Part shown: positions 9,964-18,929 of the stretch, in pieces | Layout of the letters: each line of letters starts with the position of its first letter | Position numbering within the stretch: position 1 is the stretch's first letter | NCBI GenBank assembly: GCA_015489815.1 | Contig: WFZA01000022.1 | Location: 1 to 52,466 of the forward strand | From: Caldisericales bacterium | GTDB lineage: Bacteria; Caldisericota; Caldisericia; Caldisericales; Caldisericaceae | Direction of reading: 5' to 3' | DNA length: 52,466 nt | Translations under genes and position numbers: made by a program | Notes under the pieces: model-generated | Databases searched by the model: none | What the model was told of the DNA's origin: nothing | Seen by the model: the letters and a program-made list of their open reading frames with translations, nothing else

Positions 9964-11976
9964 ATGAAAAAAATGTTTTATTTATTGATGACTTTAATTT
10001 TTGCACTTTCTATTTTGCAAATTCCTACTTCTATCGCTGTAGATTACATTCCTCCCGTGATGTACAGAGTTAATGCAGAAAGAACTGCACATCAGAATGT
10101 CGAAGGACCAAAGAGCAACGGGCTTAAATGGGAACACAGAATTTCCGGTAAAGTGTCTTCTTCTGGTGTTTTTTCAGAAAACGGTGTAGTATATTTTGCA
10201 ACTACTGAAGGGCTTCTTTATGGTTTTGAGCCAAATAAGGGTGTAAGCGCGTTTTCTATTTCGATTGGGAGGTCTATCTACTCTACTCCTGCAATATATG
10301 GAGATTATATTTTTGTCGTTGGAGGCAACCCTTCGTACATATACAAGTATAACCTTCTTTCAGCTTCTAAATTGTACAGGATTTCTGTGAATGGTGATTT
10401 TCATTCGTCTCCACTTCTTGCTGAGGGATTACTTATTGTAGGCAATGACAATGGATATCTGTATGCTAAAGATGTAAGCAGTAATACAACATCTTTTGAA
10501 TGGGAGTTTGACAGCGGCGCCCCGATATGGTCTTCACCCGCGTATTCCGAAGGGTTTGTGTATTTTGGGAACGATAGCGGCGACTTCTATAAAGTTTCTA
10601 TTAAAGGAAGGGAAGTTTGGAAAAAATCGCTTTCTGGTAAGATACGAACGGCCCCGCTTGTGCATAATGGAAATATTTATGTAGCTACTACTTCTGGAAG
10701 TATCTATCAAATTTCCACTGAGGGAGAAATTTTAAACCGTTTCGAAGTGCAGGGTGCATCTTTTACCTCACCTGCACTACTTTCTAATGGAAACCTTGCT
10801 GTGGGGTCGAGCAATCATTACTTGTACATTCTTTCTAAAGATTTAAAAGTAGTTTATAAGTTTAATGCGAATAGCCCAATAGAATCTGCACCTGTTGTTG
10901 CATCGGACGACACAATTTATTTTGGAACAAATAATGGTGACCTGTTTGCTGTTGATAAAAATGGAAAAGAGATTTTTGATTTTACTGCAAGGAGTGCTAT
11001 TCATTCTTCTCCTGTAATTGGCGCTGACGGTACGCTATATTTTGGCGACGATCTGGGATGGGTTTATGCCCTTAGTTCTAAAACGGGTTTTATTACAGTT
11101 ACGACTAATCTTGACCAGGCCTCCTTTCTTATTAAAGGCCCGAGGCACTATTATGGCGAAGGAACAAATTACATTGTGCACAATGCCCCGGAAGGAGAAT
11201 ATACGATTACTTACCAGGATGTCCCCGGGTATAAAACTCCTAAAAGTGAAACAAAGATATTGAAAGGAAATTCGTCTATACATTTTGAAGGCATTTACGA
11301 AAAATTGTCGCAGGTAAGCACTGGTTCAATTGTAGTGGTGACTAATCTTGATAATGCAAAGTTTAAGATAGAAGGGCCCAAAAACTATCAGGGTAGCGGC
11401 AAAAGCTTCGTTATTAAAGAGGTACCGGTGGGCATTTATACAGTAACTTTTGAACCAGTGGAAGGGTATATTACTCCCCGGCCAATTAAGAAGGAATTAA
11501 AAGCAGATGATATTATTACTTTTACAGGATTGTATAAGGAAAAGCCAGAGCCTAAAAAAGTCGTAATTGTTCTTAGAATAGGCGATCCATATATGACCGT
11601 AAATGGAAATGTAGTGGAAGTAGATCCCGGAAGAGGCACAAAACCTGTGATTATACCAAAGTGGAATAGAACGGTAGTTCCGATACGCGCAATAGTGGAG
11701 TCACTTGGCGGAAAAATTTCCTGGGATCCAAAAGAAAGGAAAGTCGCCATTCAGTTGAACGATAATGAAGTAGAGCTCTGGATTGGCAAAAATAGTGCAA
11801 AGGTGAATAGACAGTTTACGCTTATTGATAATAAGAATCCTGCAGTTACCCCGATTATAATAAATGATCGCACTATGGTTCCTGTAAGATTTGTTGCAGA
11901 ATCTCTTGGCTGTACGGTGGAGTGGGATCCAAAAACGCGTAGTATTACTATAACCTATGTAGAAGCTATGGGTTAG
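9964..11976 (+). CDS. Secreted PQQ-type beta-propeller protein with two PEGA-like repeats and copper-amine-oxidase-type C-domain
   Basis: The 670-aa product starts with a signal peptide (MKKMFYLLMTLIFALSILQI, cleavage likely near SIA). Residues about 35-370 form repeated blades of PQQ type, each with a Y(I/F)GTNNGDLFAVD-like turn. Two tandem repeats of about 75 aa follow (from about 374 and 453), each opening (V/T)VTTNLDxAxFxIxGP and containing a Y-G-S/E-G segment, like PEGA domains. Residues 530-670 hold the copper-amine-oxidase N-terminal-like stalk domain with the paired motifs RTVVPIRAIVESLGG and RTMVPVRFVAESLG. I chose ATG 9964, 9 nt after GGAG; an in-frame ATG at 9955 abuts the ribosome site. 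No catalytic role is implied; it is probably a cell-surface scaffold or sugar-binding protein. Confidence 0.85.
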   Translation: MKKMFYLLMTLIFALSILQIPTSIAVDYIPPVMYRVNAERTAHQNVEGPKSNGLKWEHRISGKVSSSGVFSENGVVYFATTEGLLYGFEPNKGVSAFSISIGRSIYSTPAIYGDYIFVVGGNPSYIYKYNLLSASKLYRISVNGDFHSSPLLAEGLLIVGNDNGYLYAKDVSSNTTSFEWEFDSGAPIWSSPAYSEGFVYFGNDSGDFYKVSIKGREVWKKSLSGKIRTAPLVHNGNIYVATTSGSIYQISTEGEILNRFEVQGASFTSPALLSNGNLAVGSSNHYLYILSKDLKVVYKFNANSPIESAPVVASDDTIYFGTNNGDLFAVDKNGKEIFDFTARSAIHSSPVIGADGTLYFGDDLGWVYALSSKTGFITVTTNLDQASFLIKGPRHYYGEGTNYIVHNAPEGEYTITYQDVPGYKTPKSETKILKGNSSIHFEGIYEKLSQVSTGSIVVVTNLDNAKFKIEGPKNYQGSGKSFVIKEVPVGIYTVTFEPVEGYITPRPIKKELKADDIITFTGLYKEKPEPKKVVIVLRIGDPYMTVNGNVVEVDPGRGTKPVIIPKWNRTVVPIRAIVESLGGKISWDPKERKVAIQLNDNEVELWIGKNSAKVNRQFTLIDNKNPAVTPIIINDRTMVPVRFVAESLGCTVEWDPKTRSITITYVEAMG

Positions 11977-11982
11977 CTATTT

Positions 11983-12720
11983 CTATGCGTGGAGCTCCTT
12001 TTTTGCAACCCAGCGTGTCCCTTCAGGAGTTATAAGCAATACATCTATCGGGCCGCCAACTGTTTTGAGCCGTGCCTGGAAGCGAATTGTGTCAATCGTT
12101 GTTTTTACTGCATAAATTGCAAAGTCGATTGCGTCCTGCAGAGGCATTGCATCCCAGATAATCGGTGGTTTCTGCACCTGCACAAATTGTCCTCTTGGGT
12201 CTCGCGTCCATGCAGGTTGTAAAATTTCTGCAATAATATCGCCTTCTCCACCCCAGCTTGCCCCGTAAAGTACTTTTTGCATTTGTTGGGAGTAATTCAG
12301 CCTTTTTAGCTCTCCCCTCTTTATATTAGAGTGGTAAACGAACGGTATGCTTACTTTACCTTTTTTTCTATATCCTGCAATATGGAAGGAAGTATCTGCG
12401 TTAGGAAACTTTACTTTAAAGAAATTTAGCAGTTTTTCAGCAACAGTTTCAACATCATCACGTGCATCAAGTTTTTCTTCTTCAAACTCTTTTAGGTGGA
12501 AATCCATAGGCACTTTACCCAATAGCGATTCTCCAAATGTGCTGATTCCTACATTTTGTGCTTTTAGCAAGTATGTTTTATAAACATAGTCGGAGCTTAC
12601 CGTTTGTATTGGCGGATATTCTTTTCCATTGTTGTCTTTTCTCTGTATAGTAATACTCTGCCTGCTGTCTGATGCCATCACTATGCCTGATGGCACATAA
12701 ACCGTTATAATAAATGACAT
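11983..12720 (-). CDS. Proteasome-fold (Ntn-hydrolase-like) protein with predicted N-terminal Ser nucleophile
   Basis: I recognise no named family for this 245-aa protein, but its start matches proteasome beta/HslV/Anbu architecture. After removal of Met, Ser is residue 1, followed by SGIVMASDSRQSI in which Asp is residue 17 and Arg residue 19, as in the DxR/DSR motif of proteasome subunits. A lysine (VYKTYLL, mature K47) could be the K33 equivalent after a 14-residue insertion, and VGISTFGESLLG resembles the following beta-strand glycine turn. No leader peptide or transmembrane segment is seen. AAGGAGG lies 5 nt before the ATG. It follows ahcY by 10 nt and is probably co-transcribed with it. 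Peptidase activity is a prediction only. Confidence 0.6.
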   Translation of the reverse strand: MSFIITVYVPSGIVMASDSRQSITIQRKDNNGKEYPPIQTVSSDYVYKTYLLKAQNVGISTFGESLLGKVPMDFHLKEFEEEKLDARDDVETVAEKLLNFFKVKFPNADTSFHIAGYRKKGKVSIPFVYHSNIKRGELKRLNYSQQMQKVLYGASWGGEGDIIAEILQPAWTRDPRGQFVQVQKPPIIWDAMPLQDAIDFAIYAVKTTIDTIRFQARLKTVGGPIDVLLITPEGTRWVAKKELHA

Positions 12721-12730
12721 TTCTGCCTCC

Positions 12731-13951
12731 TTAATGTGATTTTGTTAAATAATCTATCTGTTTTTGCGTAAGTTTGTCAATTTTTATTCCATTTGCCTTT
12801 AACATTTCTTCTGCAACTTTTGTATCGATTTCTTCTGGAACGTTATAGACTTTGTTTTGTAACTTTCCTTTGTTTTTTAATAAATATTCAACGGAAAGTG
12901 ATTGCAGCGCAAACGAGAGGTCCATTATTTCAATTGGGTGGCCATCTGCACAGGCAAGGTTTACAAGCCTGCCTTCCCCGAGGACATAAACCCTGTTTTT
13001 ATTTGGCAGTGTGTATTCTGTAATGTTTTTTCGGACAATGCGCTTTTTAACTGCGAACTTTTCTAATTCTGGCATATTTATTTCTACATTAAAGTGTCCT
13101 GCATTTGTAAGGACTGCACCGTCTTTAAGCAGTGCAAAGTGTCTTTTATCAATTACATTGGTGTCACCCGTAGTTGTTACGAATATATCTCCTGCTTTTG
13201 CTGCCTCTTTCATTGGGAGTACAGTAAAGCCTTCCATGTGTGCTTCCATTGCCCTTATTGGGTTCACTTCTGTTATAAATACGCGTGCGCCGAGCCCTTT
13301 TGCTCTCATGGCAACACCTCTGCCTACCCAACCAAAACCTGCAACTACAACATTTTTGCCTGCAACTGTAAGATTTGTTGTTCTAATTATTCCGTCCCAT
13401 GTGGACTGCCCAGTTCCGTATCTGTTATCGAATAGATATTTGCACTGCCCGTTGTTTACGGCGATTACAGGAAACTTCAATTTGTTTTCGTTTTGCAGTG
13501 CTTTGTCTCGGATTACGCCAGTGGTTGTTTCTTCGCTTGCGCCAATGATATTTTTAAGCAATTCTTTTCTTTTTGTGTGTACAAGATATACCATATCTCC
13601 GCCGTCATCTACTATAATGTCTGGTTTGATGTCGAGTACTTTATTATAGTTCTCCCAGTATTCTTTCTCGTTTTCCCCGTATTTTGCATAAACTTTTACG
13701 CCTTTCCTTGCAAGTGCTTCTGCAACATCGTCCTGTGTGGTTAAGGGATTCGAGCCTGTGATTGCAACTATTGCTCCACCTTCCTTTAATATATAGGCAA
13801 GGTTCGCGGTTTTTGCTTCAAGATGCAGCGCCATTGCAATTCTTATTCCTTTGAGAGGTTTTTCTTTTTTAAAGCGTCTCTCGATATTTTTCATAACAGG
13901 CATGTTTCTCATTGCCCATTCCATCTTCAGTTTACCTGAATTTTTATCCAT
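12731..13951 (-). CDS. ahcY: Adenosylhomocysteinase
   Basis: The 406-aa product is the short archaeal/Thermotoga-type S-adenosylhomocysteine hydrolase, which cleaves SAH to adenosine and homocysteine using bound NAD. Landmarks are ETTTGVIRDKAL, the VNNGQCKYLFDNRYGTGQST substrate segment, and the NAD-binding motif VAGFGWVGRGVAMRAKGLGA. The C-terminus stops without the KPDHYRY extension of eukaryotic and proteobacterial forms. AGGAGG precedes the ATG. It is the first gene of a two-gene minus-strand unit with the proteasome-fold protein, and it diverges from the 14052 gene. Confidence 0.95.
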   Translation of the reverse strand: MDKNSGKLKMEWAMRNMPVMKNIERRFKKEKPLKGIRIAMALHLEAKTANLAYILKEGGAIVAITGSNPLTTQDDVAEALARKGVKVYAKYGENEKEYWENYNKVLDIKPDIIVDDGGDMVYLVHTKRKELLKNIIGASEETTTGVIRDKALQNENKLKFPVIAVNNGQCKYLFDNRYGTGQSTWDGIIRTTNLTVAGKNVVVAGFGWVGRGVAMRAKGLGARVFITEVNPIRAMEAHMEGFTVLPMKEAAKAGDIFVTTTGDTNVIDKRHFALLKDGAVLTNAGHFNVEINMPELEKFAVKKRIVRKNITEYTLPNKNRVYVLGEGRLVNLACADGHPIEIMDLSFALQSLSVEYLLKNKGKLQNKVYNVPEEIDTKVAEEMLKANGIKIDKLTQKQIDYLTKSH

Positions 13952-14038
13952 TTTTGCCTCCTGTTTATTGTTTTAGGTGTTTTTATTTTACACTTATTCT
14001 CTTTTTTTGAAAACGTTTTGCTTTTTTCCATTTCGGTT

Positions 14039-14044
14039 TATAAT
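14039..14044 (+). promoter_or_regulatory. -10 element for a probable leaderless transcript
   Basis: TATAAT at 14039-14044 ends 7 nt before the ATG at 14052, and no Shine-Dalgarno site lies between. A weak TTTTGC (14016-14021) sits 17 nt upstream. Transcription would start at or next to the A of ATG. Confidence 0.55.
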
Positions 14045-14051
14045 TTTTGTT

Positions 14052-16487
14052 ATGAAAAAGAAAAAGCAGAAGAATAAGAGAACTATCGAACAAAAAAAGT
14101 TTGAAATTAATCTTAATTTCGTAATTATTATTCTTGCTCTTATCCCACTGTTTTTTGCAGGCTTATTTCAGGGTGGCTATTTTCCGTGGGAGGTTTATGC
14201 AACCCTGCTTCTTTCTTTGCCTGCAATAGCTCTATTTTTGTTTAAAAAAGTTTACAAAAAAGAGCAGCTCCGAAAAAGTGGTGCAGATAAAGGAATCTTT
14301 GCCTACTTTATTGTAGCATTCATCTCTTTGTTCTTTACGGTGTATTTTCATGCAACACTTACAGAGTTTTACAAAGTACTTATATACATTTCTTTGTTTT
14401 ATATCATTTATGATAGTATAAACAGTAAAAAGGATGTAGAGTTCCTGCTTAACTCAGTTTTACTTCTTGGATTAATACTTTCCATTTTGGGTGTGCTTGC
14501 GTTCATTGGTATTAAGAATAATTTGCATAGCGCATTTTTTGTGTTTTTGAAAAACAATGGGTTTGTGCAGGGATCGCGTGTTTCATCTACCCTGCAATAC
14601 GCGAACACGTTTGCCGCGTTCCTTATTTTGCAGTTTTTTGTCTCGGTAGGCTTTTTAATAGCGAAAAAGAATGTAATATTGAGAGTGGTTTATGGAGTGC
14701 TTTCATTACTATTCCTTGTTACACTGTTGCTTACGCAGTCGAGGGGAGGAATTATTGCATTTATTCTTGCTTTGATTATTTATTTTATATTCGCCAAAGG
14801 AAACGACAGAAAGATAAGCGCACTGGGAGTTGTTGGAATTATTATAGTGTTTGCTGTTGTGGTTGTAGCAAAAAAGAATGTATTTTTACCTGTTTTTAAA
14901 GGATTGTGGGGAAGGGTAAGCGCACTACTTGCGTTTTTGCATGGAAAGTATAATGCCTCGCTTGGCAATCGTGAAAATATGCTAAAAGACAGTTTTAAAA
15001 TTTTGAAAGAGCACCCGATATTTGGTACCGGCAATGGCACTTATCAGTATGTGTACATGAAATATCGCTCTGTTTACTTCTTTTCAAAGTTTCCGCATAG
15101 TATTTTCTTCCAGGTGTTGGACGAAATGGGTATCATTGGCGCTGCTGCATTTCTCTATGTACTTTACGATTTAACCAGAAAGGCGATTATAAAGATTAGA
15201 AAATATTATAGCATATTAGATGTTGCACTGTTCAGCGGTTTAATGGGAATGCTTATACATGCGTTTATTGATTTTGACTGGTCACTTATGTTTATGCCGT
15301 TTCTTTTCTTTGTTGGGTTTGCTATTCTTTTACAAACAGAAGAGCGGGAATATTTTACATTTGTATGCCCTTTGCGAAAACAAAAGGTAGAAACAAAAAA
15401 GTATACACATAGCAAAAAGGAGAGTAACATTGGTAAATTAGTTGGTGTTTACACTATTATCACTGTAATGTTCTTTGTGTTTTTATTTCCATTTATAGGA
15501 GCGCGAGCAGATTTTAACGCAAAGAGAAGTATAAGGCGTGTGCCCTGGCAAAAAACTGTTTCAATGTTTAACACAGCAACTGACATGGATCCGCTTTGTT
15601 CTGAATATCATTACGACCTTGCACATTTTTATTTTCAAAACCTTGTTCCTGCATCTCAAAACCCTTCTCAGTTTATAGCAAAAGCAGAGGAACAGTATAA
15701 AGCCGCAATAAAACACTGCCCGGAATTTTTTCTGTATCACTTTGAACTTGCCCGCCTTTATTTGCAAACTGGTAACAAAAAGGCAATAGACGAGTTTACT
15801 AAAGCTGTCCAGCTAAATCCGATTGATGCAGGAGGACATGCAGCACTTGGATTTGCGTATTTAAAATTGAATAAAGATACTGTGATGGCAAAGGTGCAGT
15901 TTGAAGAAGCGTTAAAATTAGATCCCAAAAATTCCGATGCATATCTCGGGTTTGGGCAGTTATATGAACAAACTGGTGATCTAAATAAAGCAATACAGAA
16001 TTACCAGCTCGCAATAAAGTATAACAGAAAGAGTGCTTATGCGTACTACAGGCTCGGCATTCTTTATGAAAAACAGGGAAAGTTGCCTGAAGCTGTGCAT
16101 AATTTGTTCTACGCAGTCCAGTACAACCCGTCTTTACAGGAAGCTAAAACTGAATTTGAAAAATACGCACCAATTATTACGATTTTATCACCTATGCCGA
16201 ACCAAAATATAAAGGTGGGAAGCAACTTAAAAATTAAGTGGGCAGCATCAAATACGAAAAATGTAGAGTATTACAATATATTCTTTATTCCTAAGAGAGG
16301 AAAATGGATAACAGTAAAGTCAGGTGTTGCCAAAAATGCAAATTCATATACATATGAGGTGCCCGCGAATTTAGCTCCAGGCCAGTATAAATTAAGGGTA
16401 TACGCAGTGGCACCTAAATTTATGCAGAGAAAATTTGGCGGTTGGCTTTCGTATAGGGAAACGGGTTATTTCAATGTTTCCAAATAA
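14052..16487 (+). CDS. Wzy_C/O-antigen-ligase-like membrane protein with TPR repeats and a C-terminal extracellular domain
   Basis: From the ATG at 14052 the protein has 811 aa. Residues about 20-470 hold a dozen hydrophobic helices with Wzy_C marks: LQYANTFAAFL near 181, TQSRGG at 228-233, IFGTGNGTYQYVY near 323 and H349 in FPHSIFFQVLDEMG. Residues about 510-705 are clear TPR repeats (for example AYLGFGQLYEQTGDLNKAI). The last 100 residues form a Ser/Thr-rich Ig-like domain (ILSPMPNQNIKVGSNLKIKW) of a kind often found on surface proteins. An in-frame ATG 75 nt upstream would add a basic, hydrophobic lead with no ribosome site; the -10 box just before 14052 argues against it. It is related to 8005-9903. 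It probably polymerises or ligates the glycan made here. Confidence 0.8.
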   Translation: MKKKKQKNKRTIEQKKFEINLNFVIIILALIPLFFAGLFQGGYFPWEVYATLLLSLPAIALFLFKKVYKKEQLRKSGADKGIFAYFIVAFISLFFTVYFHATLTEFYKVLIYISLFYIIYDSINSKKDVEFLLNSVLLLGLILSILGVLAFIGIKNNLHSAFFVFLKNNGFVQGSRVSSTLQYANTFAAFLILQFFVSVGFLIAKKNVILRVVYGVLSLLFLVTLLLTQSRGGIIAFILALIIYFIFAKGNDRKISALGVVGIIIVFAVVVVAKKNVFLPVFKGLWGRVSALLAFLHGKYNASLGNRENMLKDSFKILKEHPIFGTGNGTYQYVYMKYRSVYFFSKFPHSIFFQVLDEMGIIGAAAFLYVLYDLTRKAIIKIRKYYSILDVALFSGLMGMLIHAFIDFDWSLMFMPFLFFVGFAILLQTEEREYFTFVCPLRKQKVETKKYTHSKKESNIGKLVGVYTIITVMFFVFLFPFIGARADFNAKRSIRRVPWQKTVSMFNTATDMDPLCSEYHYDLAHFYFQNLVPASQNPSQFIAKAEEQYKAAIKHCPEFFLYHFELARLYLQTGNKKAIDEFTKAVQLNPIDAGGHAALGFAYLKLNKDTVMAKVQFEEALKLDPKNSDAYLGFGQLYEQTGDLNKAIQNYQLAIKYNRKSAYAYYRLGILYEKQGKLPEAVHNLFYAVQYNPSLQEAKTEFEKYAPIITILSPMPNQNIKVGSNLKIKWAASNTKNVEYYNIFFIPKRGKWITVKSGVAKNANSYTYEVPANLAPGQYKLRVYAVAPKFMQRKFGGWLSYRETGYFNVSK

Positions 16488-16528
16488 GTTTACTCTTTAC
16501 TTGAAAATAATCAGTGTGTGGAGGGATT

Positions 16529-17815
16529 ATGGAAGAAGAGGTTGATTTAAGGGATTATATTAATGTACTGGTGAAATGGAAGTGGCTTATCATATGGATT
16601 ACGGTTATTTCTATGCTTGTTGCAGGTGTGTATAGTTATGTTGTAGTAAAACCAGTATATGAAGCCTCGGGTTCACTTCTTATTAACCCACAAAATGCCG
16701 ACATAAGTATCACCACGCCTGACCAGCTTCTTAACCCGTTAACTTTTCTGCCACAGATGTCCGTAGAAACATATATGGGGATTATTAAAAGCGCAAATAT
16801 AGAAGAGAATGTGCTTAATGCATTAAAGCTTGATTCTCCTCCATACAATATTACACTTTATAGTCTTAACAAAATGATTAAGGTGCAGAATCCAAAGAAC
16901 ACATCCTTAATTAAGTTATATGTAGATTACAAAGATCCGAAAGTTGCAAAAGAAATTGTGGAAGATCTTCTTAAAGAAACTGTTTCATATGTAAACTTTC
17001 TGAATAGTTCCCGTCTTCGTTCTGGTGGAGATGTGCTGAAGAAACAATTTTTGGATGCAAATACAAGATTGGAGAATATTGAAAAATCTATTGCAGAATT
17101 TAATTCCCAAAAGGATAATCTGAGTATTTTAAAACAGGAAAGGAGTTCCTATAAGAGCGCCTTGAGTAGTTATCTTTCCCAACTTCTTTCTTTAAATTCT
17201 AAAATAAATCAATATAAGGAACAGCTTTCCACAACTGAAAGAGAGTTAAAATCCGAAAGTAAGTTTATAACTGCTGAGAAGTCAATTCTTGATGATCCTT
17301 TACTTTCCCAGCTTGCACAGGACTTATCAAACGAAGACATAGTTTCCCTTTCGGAACTTAAAGTGAGTTCTCAGGAAGTAAATCCTGTGTATATCAACCT
17401 TAAAGTAAAGTTGGTTAATTATGCGATAACACTGTCTGGATTGAAAACACAGGAAGAATCTTTAAATACTCTTATATTGCAGGCACGCGATAAGATTCAT
17501 AAGTTGGACGAGGAGATAAATGAGAAGCAACTTGAATTAAATGAGTTAAATAGGGAGTTGTCGATTGCAAAAAGTGATTATTCAAAAATAGCTGCCAATT
17601 ATGAGCAATTAAAATTAACTCAGGACAATATGCTTACCCCCCTCTCAATTGCTGAAGAGCCTGTTGTGCCTACACATCCCATCAAGCCCAAAAAGCTGTT
17701 TAACATTGCTGTTGCAGGGACGGCCGGATTCTTCTTTGCTATTTTGCTTGCATTTTTCCTTGAATATATGCAGGGAAGTGGGGATAATAAAGAAAAAGAG
17801 AGGGAAAATACCTGA
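16529..17815 (+). CDS. Wzz-family polysaccharide chain-length/export protein
   Basis: The 428-aa product has a Wzz N-terminus (EEVDLRDYINVLVKWKWLII), a first transmembrane helix at about residues 20-43, a long periplasmic coiled-coil region (about 170-370), and a second helix at about 393-417 after the typical proline-rich AEEPVVPTHPIKPKK segment. No tyrosine-kinase domain is attached. Family members set glycan chain length or form part of an export complex. I chose ATG 16529, preceded by GGAGGG; the GTG at 16514 overlaps that ribosome site. It follows the Wzy_C-TPR gene by 41 nt, consistent with a polymerase and length-regulator pair. The following 210 nt hold nothing I can name before the terminator. 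Confidence 0.86.
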   Translation: MEEEVDLRDYINVLVKWKWLIIWITVISMLVAGVYSYVVVKPVYEASGSLLINPQNADISITTPDQLLNPLTFLPQMSVETYMGIIKSANIEENVLNALKLDSPPYNITLYSLNKMIKVQNPKNTSLIKLYVDYKDPKVAKEIVEDLLKETVSYVNFLNSSRLRSGGDVLKKQFLDANTRLENIEKSIAEFNSQKDNLSILKQERSSYKSALSSYLSQLLSLNSKINQYKEQLSTTERELKSESKFITAEKSILDDPLLSQLAQDLSNEDIVSLSELKVSSQEVNPVYINLKVKLVNYAITLSGLKTQEESLNTLILQARDKIHKLDEEINEKQLELNELNRELSIAKSDYSKIAANYEQLKLTQDNMLTPLSIAEEPVVPTHPIKPKKLFNIAVAGTAGFFFAILLAFFLEYMQGSGDNKEKERENT

Positions 17816-18026
17816 CCATATAAAATTGTTGGGCACAATAAGATCTGAAATTTATAAAGCAGGTTGGAGATTAATTTTTGTGATGTATTTTTGGCATTTT
17901 AATCTTGCGTAATAGTTATTAACTCAGTTTCGTATTGAATACATAGATAATGGACACTATATGATGAAAAACATTTGTTAAATACTTGTAATTAACAGGA
18001 AGAGTTATCTGAAAGTTTTATAATAG

Positions 18027-18076
18027 AAAATTTGCCCCACCCTTTTATGCTCGTTTGCTAAGGCGGGGCAAATTTT
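18027..18076. terminator. Bidirectional terminator between Wzz-like gene and folD
   Basis: AAAATTTGCCCC (18027-18038) pairs with GGGGCAAATTTT (18065-18076) around a 26-nt loop. A/T runs on both sides allow function on both strands. The right arm overlaps the folD stop codon. Confidence 0.7.
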
Positions 18077-18923
18077 ATTCTATATTGTTTTGAATCTTTG
18101 CAGCCTTTATAGTATTTTTTATAAGCATTAATGTGGTGAGTACCCCGATTCCGCCTGGGACTGGCGTAATAGCGCCTGCGACATCCACTACATCGTCGAA
18201 GTCTACATCTCCTACGATCTTACCGTTTACTTTGTTGATTCCAACATCTATTACTACGGCACCACGCTTTACGAAACGCCTATTTATCATTTTAGGTCTT
18301 CCTGTCGAAACGACGAGAATGTCTGCCTTGCTTGCAACGAGTGGCAAATTCTTTGTATGGGAGTGACAGATCGTGACTGTGGCATTTTCAGTAAGCAAAA
18401 GAAGTGCAGCAGGCTTGCCCACGATATTGCTGCGCCCAATAACTACTGCGGACTTTCCGTCAATGCTCGTCGTGCGCTTTATCGTTTCGATTACACTTTG
18501 TGCAGTTGCCGGTATAAAAATAGGATTTCCTTCAAGCAATCTTCCCATGTTTATTGGGTGGAATGCATCGATGTCTTTGTCGGGATTGATAGTTGTAAGT
18601 ACTTTTTTACTGTCGATGTTTTTTGGTAAAGGTAACTCTACGATAATTCCGTTTATCTCTTTTCTTTCGTTTAACTTTTTAATTGCTGAAAGTACATCTT
18701 CTTCTGATGCCTCTTCACCCATTCTGAAGTGCTCTGCATATACGCCGAGTTTTTCAGCTCTTTTTCTAATACTGCGTGCATAGGTTTCGCTTGCTTTGTT
18801 CTCGCCTACTTGAAGAATGGATAAAGACGGAGTAATTCCGTGTTTTTTAATTTCTCCAACCTCTAAAGCAAGTTCCTGTTCTATGTCTTTTGATAAGCTT
18901 TTCCCGTCAATTATCTTGCTAAT
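18075..18923 (-). CDS. folD: FolD-family methylenetetrahydrofolate dehydrogenase, AUU start, altered cyclohydrolase residues
   Basis: The frame runs past the first ATG (18722) to a strong AGGAGG at 18935-18930, and only ATT codons sit at start distance. With ATT at 18923 the protein has 282 aa, the normal FolD length, and begins SKIIDGKSLSKDI as FolD should. The NADP part (VVIGRSNIVGKPAALLLL, GDVDFDDV, ITPVPGGIG) is intact. In the substrate site Tyr48 and Asp119 are kept, but the catalytic Lys (E. coli K54) is Ile52 in YARSI and Gln98 is Glu96 in IVELPLP. The enzyme family normally makes methenyl- and 10-formyl-THF; this one may be a dehydrogenase only. An adjoining ATT at 18926 is the alternative start. 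Confidence 0.85.
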   Translation of the reverse strand: MSKIIDGKSLSKDIEQELALEVGEIKKHGITPSLSILQVGENKASETYARSIRKRAEKLGVYAEHFRMGEEASEEDVLSAIKKLNERKEINGIIVELPLPKNIDSKKVLTTINPDKDIDAFHPINMGRLLEGNPIFIPATAQSVIETIKRTTSIDGKSAVVIGRSNIVGKPAALLLLTENATVTICHSHTKNLPLVASKADILVVSTGRPKMINRRFVKRGAVVIDVGINKVNGKIVGDVDFDDVVDVAGAITPVPGGIGVLTTLMLIKNTIKAAKIQNNIE

Positions 18924-18929
18924 AATGCA

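Noticed and set aside
13011-13649. 212-codon open frame on the plus strand inside ahcY
   Set aside because: It is antisense to a clear ahcY; its text is rich in Ser/Phe/Pro without known domains, as expected of a shadow frame. It has no ribosome site.
13977-14051. 25-residue N-terminal extension of the 811-aa membrane protein
   Set aside because: It would place the start upstream of the promoter -10 box and has no ribosome site.
17649-17912. 87-codon frame overlapping the Wzz-like end, with protein-like tail KIPDHIKLLGTIRSEIYKAG
   Set aside because: Most of it is an out-of-frame reading of the Wzz gene. The tail alone has no start, no ribosome site and no family match, so it is at best a remnant.
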